Shown here: positions 1 through 6,738 of the stretch, piece after piece
Layout of the letters: every line of letters begins with the position of its first letter
Numbering within the stretch: the first letter of the stretch is position 1
DNA from: an uncultured Ideonella sp.
GTDB lineage: Bacteria > Pseudomonadota > Gammaproteobacteria > Burkholderiales > Burkholderiaceae
Assembly: GCA_946479475.1 (NCBI GenBank)
Contig: CAMLGG010000041.1
Location: 1 to 27,592, forward strand
Reading direction: 5' to 3'
Length of the DNA: 27,592 bases
Program-made: the position numbers and the translations under genes
The notes under the pieces: generated by a model
The model's input: the letters and a program-made list of their open reading frames with translations, nothing else
What the model was told of the DNA's origin: nothing
The model's database searches: none

Positions 1-279
1 GACACCATGTGGTGGCACCACGCCCTGGGCAATGTGCGCCAGCGCCCGTTCTCGGCGATCTGGACGGACACGAGCGACCCGCTGATGGCCGGCCTCAAGC
101 GCCAGCCGCGCCCGGTCACCGGCCGCTGCGGGTCCTGCGCGCACCTCGCGATCTGCGGAGGCAACACCCGCGTGCGGGCCCAGCAGCTCACCGGCGATCC
201 TTGGGCATCGGACCCGGGCTGCTACCTCAGCGACGAGGAGATCGGCCTGTCCACGACTGCGGAGGCCGTTCATGCCTGA
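1..279 (+). CDS. nirJ: NirJ, heme d1 biosynthesis radical SAM protein (C-terminal fragment)
   Basis: This open frame runs in from the left edge and ends at TGA 277-279, so only the last 92 codons are present. NirJ is a radical SAM enzyme that removes propionate side chains during conversion of siroheme-derived precursors to heme d1, the cofactor of cytochrome cd1 nitrite reductase. The visible part is the cysteine-rich C-terminal tail, with the segments [12 protein letters not shown] and [10 protein letters not shown]. This CxxC-x5-C plus distal C arrangement matches the SPASM-like auxiliary iron-sulfur region of NirJ. The radical SAM CxxxCxxC motif lies outside the window. The stop overlaps the start of nirN by 8 bp, which supports co-transcription in a nir operon. 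Similar tails occur in other SPASM proteins, but the nirN neighbour makes NirJ the best call. Confidence 0.88.
   Translation, partial: DTMWWHHALGNVRQRPFSAIWTDTSDPLMAGLKRQPRPVTGRCGSCAHLAICGGNTRVRAQQLTGDPWASDPGCYLSDEEIGLSTTAEAVHA
261..265 (+). promoter_or_regulatory. Ribosome binding site of nirN
   Basis: GGAGG lies 6 nt before ATG 272, inside the nirJ coding end. It fixes the nirN start and indicates translational coupling with nirJ. Confidence 0.7.
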
Positions 280-1861
280 GCTGGGCGCCCGTCTGACGAA
301 ACTGCTTCTCGCCGCGGGCCTGGTGTGGATGGGCAGCGACCTGGCACGCGCCGAGGATCTGCCCGATGCCGCGCGGCTCTATGGCCAGCACTGCGCCACC
401 TGCCACGGCACCCGGCGCACCGGCGGCATGGGCCCGGCGCTGCTGCCCGAGAGCCTGGAGCGCCTGCGCCAGGCCGATGCCCGCACGGTGATCGACAAGG
501 GGCGCGCGGCCACGCAGATGCCGGCCTTCGGCGCCACGCTGAGCGCTGCCGAGATCGATGCGCTCGCGCGCTGGGCCTACCAGCCCGTCGAGCCGGCGCC
601 CGGCTGGACGGAGGCCGACATCCGCGCCTCCCGCGTCGAGACCGCCGGCTGGGCCGACTGGCCAGGCAAGCCGCAGTGGAAGGCCGACCCCATGAATCTC
701 TTCGTGGTGGTCGAGGGCGGCGACCACCACGTCTCGATCGTCGACGGCGACCGCTTCGAAGTCATGCACCGCTTCGCGAGCCGCTATGCGCTGCACGGCG
801 GCCCCAAGTTCACGCCCGACGGCCGCTACGTCTTCTTCGGCTCGCGTGACGGCTGGATCACCAAGTTCGACCTGTACAACCTGAAGGTCGCCGCAGAAGT
901 GCGCGCCGGCCTGAACATGCGCAACGTCGCCGTGAGCAGCGACGGCAAGTGGGTGATGGCGGCCAACTACCTGCCGCGCACGCTCGCCCTGTTCGACGCC
1001 GACCTCAAGCTGCAGAAGACCTACGACGCGTCCACGCTGGACGGCAAGGTGCGCTCGCGCGTTTCGGCCGTCTACGACGCCGCGCCGCGCAAGAGCTTCG
1101 TGGTCGCGCTCAAGGACATCCCCGAGCTGTGGGAGATCTCGTACGACCCGCAGGCCGAGCCCATCCACGACGGCTACGTGCACGACTACCGGATGGGCGA
1201 GGCGATCGCCAAGCCGGGCTACCTCGGCGTGCGCCGCACCCCGCTGCAGGAGCCGCTGGACGACTTCTTCTTCGACCCGGCCTACCGCCACGTGATCGGC
1301 ACGGCGCGCCCGCGCAGCCCCGAGGCCGCGCCGACGGCGCAGGTGGTCAACCTGGACATCCGTCGCAAGATCGCCGAGCTGCCCATCGCGGGCATGCCGC
1401 ACCTGGGCTCGGGCATCACCTTCACGTACCAGGGCAGCACCGTGCTCGCCAGCCCGAACCTGAAGACCGGCGCGATCGACGTGGTCGACCTGAAGACCTG
1501 GAAGACCGTCGCCACCGTGCCCACGCCCGGCCCGGGCTTCTTCATCCGCAGCCACGAGGCCACGCCCTACGCCTGGGCCGACTCGATGATGAGCCCGCAG
1601 GCCAGGGACACGCTGACTCTGATCGACAAGCACACCCTGCGACCCGCCGCCACCGTGCGCGAGCCGGGCAAGACCCTGGCCCACGTCGAGTTCACCCGCG
1701 ACGGCCGCTATGCGCTGGCGAGCGTCTGGGAGCTCGACGGCGCCATCGTCGTCTACGACGCGACCACCCTGAAGGAAGTCAAGCGCCTGCCCATGAGCAA
1801 GCCGGTGGGCAAGTACAACGTGTGGAACAAGATCACGCGCTCCGAGGGCACTTCGCACTGA
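272..1861 (+). CDS. nirN: NirN, c-type cytochrome/heme d1 protein (dihydro-heme d1 dehydrogenase)
   Basis: NirN is a periplasmic paralogue of cytochrome cd1 nitrite reductase that carries out the last step of heme d1 formation (dehydrogenation of dihydro-heme d1) and helps deliver the cofactor to NirS. The 529-residue protein begins with a signal peptide (about residues 1-27, ending DLARA). A cytochrome c domain follows, with heme motif CATCH at residues 41-45 and a probable axial Met in TQMPAF (Met83). The rest is an eight-bladed heme d1 propeller with the [12 protein letters not shown] segment around His175 and a later GMPHLGSG segment. Length and domain order fit NirN. NirF lacks the cytochrome c domain. 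I prefer NirN to NirS because it directly follows nirJ and has NirN-like motifs, but the two are related. ATG 272 has GGAGG at 261-265 and overlaps the nirJ stop. Confidence 0.87.
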   Translation: MPELGARLTKLLLAAGLVWMGSDLARAEDLPDAARLYGQHCATCHGTRRTGGMGPALLPESLERLRQADARTVIDKGRAATQMPAFGATLSAAEIDALARWAYQPVEPAPGWTEADIRASRVETAGWADWPGKPQWKADPMNLFVVVEGGDHHVSIVDGDRFEVMHRFASRYALHGGPKFTPDGRYVFFGSRDGWITKFDLYNLKVAAEVRAGLNMRNVAVSSDGKWVMAANYLPRTLALFDADLKLQKTYDASTLDGKVRSRVSAVYDAAPRKSFVVALKDIPELWEISYDPQAEPIHDGYVHDYRMGEAIAKPGYLGVRRTPLQEPLDDFFFDPAYRHVIGTARPRSPEAAPTAQVVNLDIRRKIAELPIAGMPHLGSGITFTYQGSTVLASPNLKTGAIDVVDLKTWKTVATVPTPGPGFFIRSHEATPYAWADSMMSPQARDTLTLIDKHTLRPAATVREPGKTLAHVEFTRDGRYALASVWELDGAIVVYDATTLKEVKRLPMSKPVGKYNVWNKITRSEGTSH

Positions 1862-1876
1862 CGGTCAGGCGCCAGG

Positions 1877-2707
1877 CTATCGGCCGGCCCGGCCGACCAG
1901 CTCCTTGCGCATCTGCGCCAGCCTCGCCTTGAGGCGCCTGGCGTTCACGGACCCTGCACGCAGCAGGACCTTCTGCCCGGCCGTCAGGTCCTCCAGCGCG
2001 GGATCGGCGAACTCGTAGCGCACCCAGGGGCGCGTGGACGGGATGGGGCCGCGGACCTCGGTGAGGCGGACCCCGACCGGATAGGGCACGTCGGGTGTCT
2101 CCAGCAGCAGGTCGATGACCTCGATCAGGCGCGCGTTGAAGGAGCGGCCGGGATAGCCGATCTCTTCGTAGGCCCGCTGCAGCACCGGATACATCCGCGC
2201 ATAAAGGTCGACGGTTCGGCTGACGGGCAGCGACTCGACGAAGAGCACGAACGCCGAATAGCGCATGCCGTTGTCCGCGGCGATGAGAGTCTCGTCCCCG
2301 CGCGTCTCGATCGTGAAGCGGCCCTCGGTGGCGTTGACCGGCCACATGCTCGCGGGAGCGTGCGAGCGCCCCAGGTTGTCCACGGTGGCGACGAAGCGGC
2401 GCGCGAAGTCGTCCGTCCGCAGGAAGGTCCTGGCCGCCTTGCTGCCGACCAGACTCGCGAGCGCTGCGCCGATGTCGGCCTCGTCGACCGGCGAACCCTC
2501 GGCGACAGGCGCTTCGACGGGCGGCCCCGAGACTGCGGCCGGCGCAGGCATCGACGGCGTGCTCGCCGCAATCTCGGCCGCGGCGGGCGCGACGGCGGCA
2601 GGCGCCGGATTCGGAACAGGCGCCCTCGTGCTCCACCACCACCAAAGCGCGGCGCCCAGGGACGCCGCGGCAAAGAACAGCGCCATGGCGCGCGTCGAAC
2701 TCTTCAT
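1877..2707 (-). CDS. DUF3014 family membrane-anchored protein
   Basis: The 276-residue product has a short basic N-terminus (MKSSTRAMAL), one transmembrane segment ending in a run of tryptophans (about residues 8-25), and an Ala/Pro-rich linker to about residue 75. A conserved C-terminal domain follows, with WPVNATEGRF, SRTVDLYARMYP and RPWVRYEF. This layout matches the uncharacterised DUF3014 family of proteobacteria, which have a single N-terminal helix and a soluble periplasmic domain. No enzymatic motif is visible and no function is claimed. An upstream in-frame ATG would extend the protein by 27 residues, but that extension crosses the 2737-2768 palindrome and would precede the membrane segment, so I chose 2707. 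The gene converges with nirN, with only 15 bp between stops, and is divergent from the palindrome region. Confidence 0.8.
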   Translation of the reverse strand: MKSSTRAMALFFAAASLGAALWWWWSTRAPVPNPAPAAVAPAAAEIAASTPSMPAPAAVSGPPVEAPVAEGSPVDEADIGAALASLVGSKAARTFLRTDDFARRFVATVDNLGRSHAPASMWPVNATEGRFTIETRGDETLIAADNGMRYSAFVLFVESLPVSRTVDLYARMYPVLQRAYEEIGYPGRSFNARLIEVIDLLLETPDVPYPVGVRLTEVRGPIPSTRPWVRYEFADPALEDLTAGQKVLLRAGSVNARRLKARLAQMRKELVGRAGR

Positions 2708-2736
2708 CGCTCGCCCAAGCTCATCGGCATGCGAGG

Positions 2737-2768
2737 CCCGTTGTACATTTGGGCAAATATACAACGGG
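2737..2768. repeat. 32-bp near-perfect inverted repeat
   Basis: The outer arms are CCCGTTGTA (2737-2745) and TACAACGGG (2760-2768). The inner arms are ATTTG (2747-2751) and CAAAT (2754-2758), around a central GG. Only one symmetric pair is mismatched (2746/2759). The site lies 29 bp upstream of the DUF3014 start and 56 bp past the stop of the small gene at 2825-3064. It could be a dimeric-repressor operator or a factor-independent stem. There is no T-tract, so an operator or promoter role is more likely. The left 13 bp recur at 3263-3275. Confidence 0.6.
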
Positions 2769-2824
2769 TGCGGCGACGGGCTCCGCACCGACGGCGCGAT
2801 CGTGCTTAGCCACCCCGTGGGGGT

Positions 2825-3064
2825 TCAGCTCGCTGGAGTGAGCCGGACGCCGGCGCCCGCGATCTGCATCGATCCGTCTCCGAGGACCTCGACCGGGCGG
2901 CCGTCGTCGAGCCGGTACTCGGCCTGGCCGGTGGGCAGCCAGCGCTCGTCGGCGCCGGGCAGCGACTCGTCGAGCGCCATGAGCTCGTAGCCGCGCACCT
3001 TGTAGGCCGCGCCGTCCGAGCCGGATGCGATGAAGGTCTCGAGCTGGTGAAGTCGGCGTTGCAT
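2825..3064 (-). CDS. Small conserved hypothetical protein (79 aa)
   Basis: This acidic, soluble protein of 79 residues starts MQRRLHQLETFIASGSDG and contains VRGYE, LPTGQAEYRLDDGR and GDGSMQI. It has no signal peptide, membrane segment or cysteine motif. From memory, similar short proteins with this opening and a YRLDDGR core occur in other Burkholderiales, but I cannot name a family or function. The start is supported by AGGAG in the reverse complement, about 8 nt upstream of ATG 3064. The gene stands alone, between the 32-bp palindrome downstream and a 254-bp upstream spacer. The coding call rests on the ribosome binding site, the absence of a better frame and the protein-like composition. 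Confidence 0.6.
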   Translation of the reverse strand: MQRRLHQLETFIASGSDGAAYKVRGYELMALDESLPGADERWLPTGQAEYRLDDGRPVEVLGDGSMQIAGAGVRLTPAS

Positions 3065-3108
3065 GTCTTCGGTCTCCTGTCATGTCCATCCGCGGCCGGT
3101 GTCGGCAA

Positions 3109-3130
3109 GCCGCCCTGCGCGCAGGGCGGC
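3109..3130. repeat. 22-bp perfect GC-rich palindrome
   Basis: The halves GCCGCCCTGCG and CGCAGGGCGGC are exact reverse complements with no spacer. The site is 45 bp upstream of the 79-aa gene on the minus strand and 189 bp upstream of the lipoprotein gene on the plus strand. Its role is unknown. Without a loop it is a poor terminator and a better candidate for a protein-binding site. Confidence 0.45.
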
Positions 3131-3262
3131 GGATGGCGTCCTTGCCAACTGCTTTTGTACACAAGCATTCACGACAATGCCGCGCGTCGGGTTGCTCGGC
3201 CCTGCACGGCGTGCAGCCGTGCCGCCGGCGGCCGGCACGAGTCCGGGCGTTCGCGGCGTTGC

Positions 3263-3275
3263 CCCGTTGTACATT
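3263..3275 (+). promoter_or_regulatory. CCCGTTGTACATT motif, possible -10 region of the lipoprotein gene
   Basis: This 13-bp sequence exactly repeats the left arm of the palindrome at 2737-2749. It contains TACATT (3270-3275), which could serve as a -10 hexamer and would place transcription start near 3282, about 37 nt before ATG 3319. No convincing -35 hexamer is visible at the expected distance, so an activator or repressor half-site is an equally good reading. A third TTGTACA lies at 3155-3161. Confidence 0.35.
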
Positions 3276-3318
3276 GGTGCAGACAGTTCCGTCATCGGCC
3301 CACGCCGAGGCAAGGCCC

Positions 3319-4755
3319 ATGCCACGCAACGTGCCCCCATTGCTCTCCCGCGCTGTTCTCTTGCACTCGCTGGCATTGGCCGGAACGCTGGCCGCGTGCG
3401 CCTCGAGGCCGCTGCCCGTGGCCGCGCCGGCGCCGGCATCCAGGCCGACGGCCCCCGCCACTGCACCTGCGCGCGCGCCGGCCGCCCCGCCCGCGCAGCC
3501 CCCGACGACCCCGCCTGCCGCGGCCGCCGCCAGTCGCCCGATCGGCCCGGACAACCCGACCCTGGCCGCCGAGCTGAGCCGGCTCGCGCAGGTTCCGCCT
3601 TCCATGGCCGGCACCGTGGCAGAGCGCGTCGACTTCGGCCAGTCCGCGTCAGGGCAGCCCCTGATGGCGCTGTGGCTCGGCCGCGCGAATCCGGCCAGCC
3701 CCCGGCCCTCGGTCCTGCTCGTCGGCCAGCCGCGGGGCGAAGAAGGCTTCAGCGCCCAGGTCCTGCTCGACCTGGCACGACGGCTGGTGCAGCAGGGCCC
3801 GAGCCCGCTGCTGGACCGCATCGATGTCCTGCTCGTCCCCCGGCTGGACCCGGATGGCGCGCAGATGCCGCGGGCGGCCCCTGCCGGTCCCCGCATCGAC
3901 ACCGATCACCTCGCCCTGAAGACCGCCGAGGCACGCTCCCTGGCCGCGCTGATGCGCCGCCACGAGCCGACGGTGATCGTCAGCCTGCGCGATCTGCCGG
4001 CCAACGCGCCCGGCGAGTTCTCGGTCGAAGCCGGCGCATCGGCCGGCGTCGCCGAGTTCATTGCGCGGGCGGCGAAGGAATGGTTGCGCGACCCGATGCT
4101 GCGGCAGGGGCAGGCGCTCGGGAAGCCGGCCGATGCTCGGGGCCTGCCGGGCCTGCCCTTTGACCAGCCCGGCTCGCTGCTCGAGGTGGGCAGCCTCGGC
4201 AACGCCGTCACCTTGCGCGTGGGCGTCGAGCCGGCGGGCAACGGCCCACAGGCGGCGGCGCAGTTGCTGTCGACGGCGCTGCGCCTCGCGGCCGAGCGCG
4301 CCGACGATCTGCTGAAGCTGCGTCGCTACGTCGACGAGGAGGTCGCCGCCCGCGCCTGCCACGGCGACCTGGCGATCGACGCCCCGCAGCATCTGCCGCG
4401 GCCCTGTGGCTACTGGATCGCGGCCGAGGCGGCGCAGGCGGCCGAGCGCCTGCGCCTGCTGGGCGTCGAGGTCCGGCAGCTGAGCGAGCCGGCCAGCGCG
4501 CTGGGGTCGCTTTACCAGCAGCAGGATGGAACACCCGGCGAGCTCGTCGACGCGCTCGTCGACATGCCGCCGGGCAGCTTCCACGTCTCGATGGCCCAGC
4601 CTCGGGCCACTCTCGTGGCGGCCGCGCTCGAGCCTCAATCCGCCCAAGGCTTCCTGCGGGAGCACGTGTTGGCGAACGCGTCGCAGGTCGCGAGGCTGCG
4701 CGTTTCCTTCACGGCCCCGGCCGGCGCGCAGGCCGAGGCCGTCAAGCCGCCATGA
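3319..4755 (+). CDS. Lipoprotein with degenerate M14 carboxypeptidase domain (probable pseudoenzyme)
   Basis: The 478-residue protein starts with a lipoprotein signal (lipobox LAAC, Cys27), then an Ala/Pro-rich linker to about residue 75. A domain follows that resembles zinc carboxypeptidases of family M14: VLLVGQPRGEEG (residues 132-143), VPRLDPDGAQ (173-182), DTDHLALKTAEARSLAAL (194-211) and VIVSLRDLP (219-227). Active family members carry QHGNE and D-x-H-E at the first and third positions, whose His, Glu and His bind zinc. Here the corresponding residues are Arg139, Glu142 and Arg224, so both histidines are lost. I infer a cell-envelope protein that no longer acts as a metallopeptidase, possibly a binding or scaffold protein. 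ATG 3319 was chosen because the lipoprotein signal begins there. In-frame upstream sequence is not protein-like. Confidence 0.72.
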   Translation: MPRNVPPLLSRAVLLHSLALAGTLAACASRPLPVAAPAPASRPTAPATAPARAPAAPPAQPPTTPPAAAAASRPIGPDNPTLAAELSRLAQVPPSMAGTVAERVDFGQSASGQPLMALWLGRANPASPRPSVLLVGQPRGEEGFSAQVLLDLARRLVQQGPSPLLDRIDVLLVPRLDPDGAQMPRAAPAGPRIDTDHLALKTAEARSLAALMRRHEPTVIVSLRDLPANAPGEFSVEAGASAGVAEFIARAAKEWLRDPMLRQGQALGKPADARGLPGLPFDQPGSLLEVGSLGNAVTLRVGVEPAGNGPQAAAQLLSTALRLAAERADDLLKLRRYVDEEVAARACHGDLAIDAPQHLPRPCGYWIAAEAAQAAERLRLLGVEVRQLSEPASALGSLYQQQDGTPGELVDALVDMPPGSFHVSMAQPRATLVAAALEPQSAQGFLREHVLANASQVARLRVSFTAPAGAQAEAVKPP

Positions 4756-4803
4756 AGCCCGCCCGGGCTGCCGGCAAGGGCCGGGGCCCGGGCGCGCGGG
4801 CCC
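4756..4803. terminator. Two GC hairpins between convergent genes
   Basis: AGCCCG (4756-4761) pairs with CGGGCT (4764-4769), and GGGCCCG (4784-4790) pairs with CGGGCCC (4797-4803). They lie between the lipoprotein stop (4755) and the ClC stop (4807). No T-run follows on either strand, so this is at best a non-canonical bidirectional terminator. Confidence 0.35.
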
Positions 4804-4806
4804 GGC

Positions 4807-6204
4807 TCACGGCCCGGCCTGGTGATCGGCGGCCCGGCCGACCTGCGTCGCCGGCCCTGCCTCCGGCTCGCCGCGCCGGGCAGGCGCGATCGAAGCCGGC
4901 ACCCCCAGGCGTTGCAGCTGAAGCTGCGCCAGCGCCCCGTACAGGGGCCGGCTCAGCACGCGGGAGACCCCGCCCGCGACGAGCGCGCAAGCCATGAGGC
5001 TGAGCACCATCCCGTGTCCGTCGACCATCTCCATCACGATGATGAAGGAGGTCAGCGGAGCCTGGGTCGCCGCCGCGAGGAAGCCGACCATGCCCAGCGC
5101 GACCAGCGTCGGCGCGTGCTCGTAGCCCGTCAGCACCGCGATGTCGTGGCCCAGCGAGCCGCCGATGGACAGCGAGGGGGCGAAGATGCCGCCGGGCACG
5201 CCGGACCAGGCGGTCAGCCAGGTGGCCAGGAACTTGAAGAAGACGAACACGCCCGGCGTGTCGCTCGCGCCGGCCAGGATCTCCCGGGAATGGGTGTATC
5301 CGCTGCCGAATGCGGTGCCGCCCGTGACGATGCCGATCACCGCGACCGCCAGGCCGCAGCCGGCCGCGAACCGGACCGGATGCTGGCGGCGCCAGCGGCT
5401 GAACCGGTCCTGCGAGTGTCCGGCGAGGGAGCTCACCAGCAGCCGCGCGAACAATCCGCCGGCCAGGCCGGACGCGAGCGCCACCAGGACCCCCGGCAGC
5501 AGCAGGTCGAAGCCGGGCGCCGCCGAAGGGATGATGCCGAAGTAGGTGACGTTGCCGTACACCGAGACCGACATCAGGCCGGCCAGGACGATGGCCGCGA
5601 TGATCAGGCCGCTGCTGCGCTGCTCGGGCTTTCGGGAGAGCTCCTCGATCGCGAACATGATTCCCGCCAGCGGGGTGTTGAAGGCGGCGGCGATGCCCGC
5701 CGCCCCGCCCGCCACGAGCAGGCCGTGCTCGCTCACCGTCGTGCGAGCCGGGAGCCAGGGCCGCGCCTGCTGCATGACCCCTGCCGCCAGCTGGACCGAC
5801 GGGCCCTCCCGACCCAGCGAAAGGCCGCACAGCAGGCCGGTGGCCGTGAGGATGAACTTGGCCGCCGAGAGCTTGAGCGAAACGAACAGGCCTCGCTGCC
5901 GGTCGTCCACGCCCGAATCGAGCGCGGCCATCACCTGCGGAATGCCGGAGCCCGCCGCCCCGGGGACGAACCGGCCCGTGAACCAGACGATCGCCGCGGC
6001 GCCCGCGGGCGTCCATACCAGGGGCCACCACGGGCTCCACTGGCGCAGTTGCACGAAGGCCTTCAGCGCATGTTCGGTGACCCAGGTGAACGCGACGACC
6101 GTCAGGCCGGCCAGCGCCGCGGCGGCCAGCACGGCGACCCGGGTCCGCCAGAGCCCCGGATCGCCGAATTCGCGCCTGACTGCCTTGCCGATGTGTGGAT
6201 CCAT
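4807..6204 (-). CDS. ClC-family chloride channel/transporter
   Basis: This is an integral membrane protein of 465 residues with the ClC signature motifs in order: GSGIP (residues 85-89), GREGP (131-135) and, near residue 340, GGIFAPSLSIGG. The glutamate of GREGP (external gating Glu), the glutamates of FAIEEL (internal proton Glu position) and the tyrosine of SRPLYG near the C-terminus are all present. In the E. coli protein these residues go with Cl-/H+ exchange, so an antiporter is more likely than a channel. No cytoplasmic CBS domains follow. The C-terminus is a short polar tail. ATG 6204 was chosen because it opens the typical ClC N-terminus. An AGGAG abuts it with no spacer, which is unusual, so a nearby alternative start cannot be excluded. 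The gene is convergent with the pseudo-peptidase gene and divergent from the VOC gene. Confidence 0.9.
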   Translation of the reverse strand: MDPHIGKAVRREFGDPGLWRTRVAVLAAAALAGLTVVAFTWVTEHALKAFVQLRQWSPWWPLVWTPAGAAAIVWFTGRFVPGAAGSGIPQVMAALDSGVDDRQRGLFVSLKLSAAKFILTATGLLCGLSLGREGPSVQLAAGVMQQARPWLPARTTVSEHGLLVAGGAAGIAAAFNTPLAGIMFAIEELSRKPEQRSSGLIIAAIVLAGLMSVSVYGNVTYFGIIPSAAPGFDLLLPGVLVALASGLAGGLFARLLVSSLAGHSQDRFSRWRRQHPVRFAAGCGLAVAVIGIVTGGTAFGSGYTHSREILAGASDTPGVFVFFKFLATWLTAWSGVPGGIFAPSLSIGGSLGHDIAVLTGYEHAPTLVALGMVGFLAAATQAPLTSFIIVMEMVDGHGMVLSLMACALVAGGVSRVLSRPLYGALAQLQLQRLGVPASIAPARRGEPEAGPATQVGRAADHQAGP

Positions 6205-6312
6205 CTCCTGCTTCCGCGGGCGGTGGACCAGGGGATGCCGCCAAGTGGATTTGTCAAAATATATCTGATCGGCGCGGCAGGGCGGCACGAGCGGTCGGCT
6301 TCGCCGCCGCTG

Positions 6313-6318
6313 TATTCT
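6313..6318 (+). promoter_or_regulatory. Possible -10 hexamer of the VOC gene
   Basis: TATTCT lies 26 bp upstream of ATG 6345. No good -35 sequence is seen at 16-18 bp upstream. The assignment is by position only. Confidence 0.25.
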
Positions 6319-6344
6319 TCGGCCCCTCACCCCTGGAGCTCACC

Positions 6345-6731
6345 ATGCGCAGAGTCACCGGCATAGGCGGCATCTTCTTCAAGGCGAAGGACCCGGTCGC
6401 CCTGCGGGCCTGGTACAAGGCCCACCTCGGGCTGGACGTGCTGGAGTGGGGAGGCGCTGTGCTGCCCTGGGCCGACGAGGCGGGACAGCCCGCCGGCGGC
6501 ATGACGGTGTGGAGCGTGAACGGGCTCGACAGCGACACCTTCGCCCCGAGCACCGCGCCCTTCATGATCAACTACCGCGTGGCGGATCTGAAGAGCCTGC
6601 TCGAGGCTCTGCGCAGCGAAGGCTGCCAGGTGCTCGACAAGACCGACGAGTCCGACTTCGGCAAGTTCGGCTGGGTCATCGACCCGGAGGGCAACAAGGT
6701 CGAGCTGTGGGAGCCCCCGGCCGGGCAGTGA
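6345..6731 (+). CDS. VOC (glyoxalase/bleomycin-resistance fold) protein
   Basis: The product is 128 residues, the size of one vicinal-oxygen-chelate module with two beta-alpha-beta-beta-beta units. It opens with GIGGIFFKAKDPVALRAWY and a following GLDVLEW. It ends with the typical second-half signature FGWVIDPEGNKVELWEPP, whose terminal Glu is the usual metal ligand. The first metal-ligand position seen in glyoxalase I is not clearly occupied by His or Gln, so a lyase activity should not be assumed. ATG 6345 follows GGAG at 6335-6338 and matches the domain start. The gene stands alone, divergent from the ClC gene and convergent with the hydrolase operon (7-bp gap to the stop at 6739). Confidence 0.82.
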   Translation: MRRVTGIGGIFFKAKDPVALRAWYKAHLGLDVLEWGGAVLPWADEAGQPAGGMTVWSVNGLDSDTFAPSTAPFMINYRVADLKSLLEALRSEGCQVLDKTDESDFGKFGWVIDPEGNKVELWEPPAGQ

Positions 6732-6738
6732 CCAGGGA

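Noticed and set aside
227..1858. Long open frame antisense to nirN
   Set aside because: The translation is Arg/Gly/Ala/His-rich without any motif, and the opposite strand holds a clear NirN with heme motif and signal peptide. In high-GC DNA, antisense frames stay open by codon bias.
4742..6244. Second long minus-strand frame overlapping the ClC gene
   Set aside because: It is a frame shadow rich in Arg, Gly and Pro. The ClC motifs are in the other minus frame.
6251..6257. TTGACA on the minus strand upstream of ClC as a promoter -35
   Set aside because: The hexamer is perfect, but no -10-like sequence lies 15-19 bp downstream.
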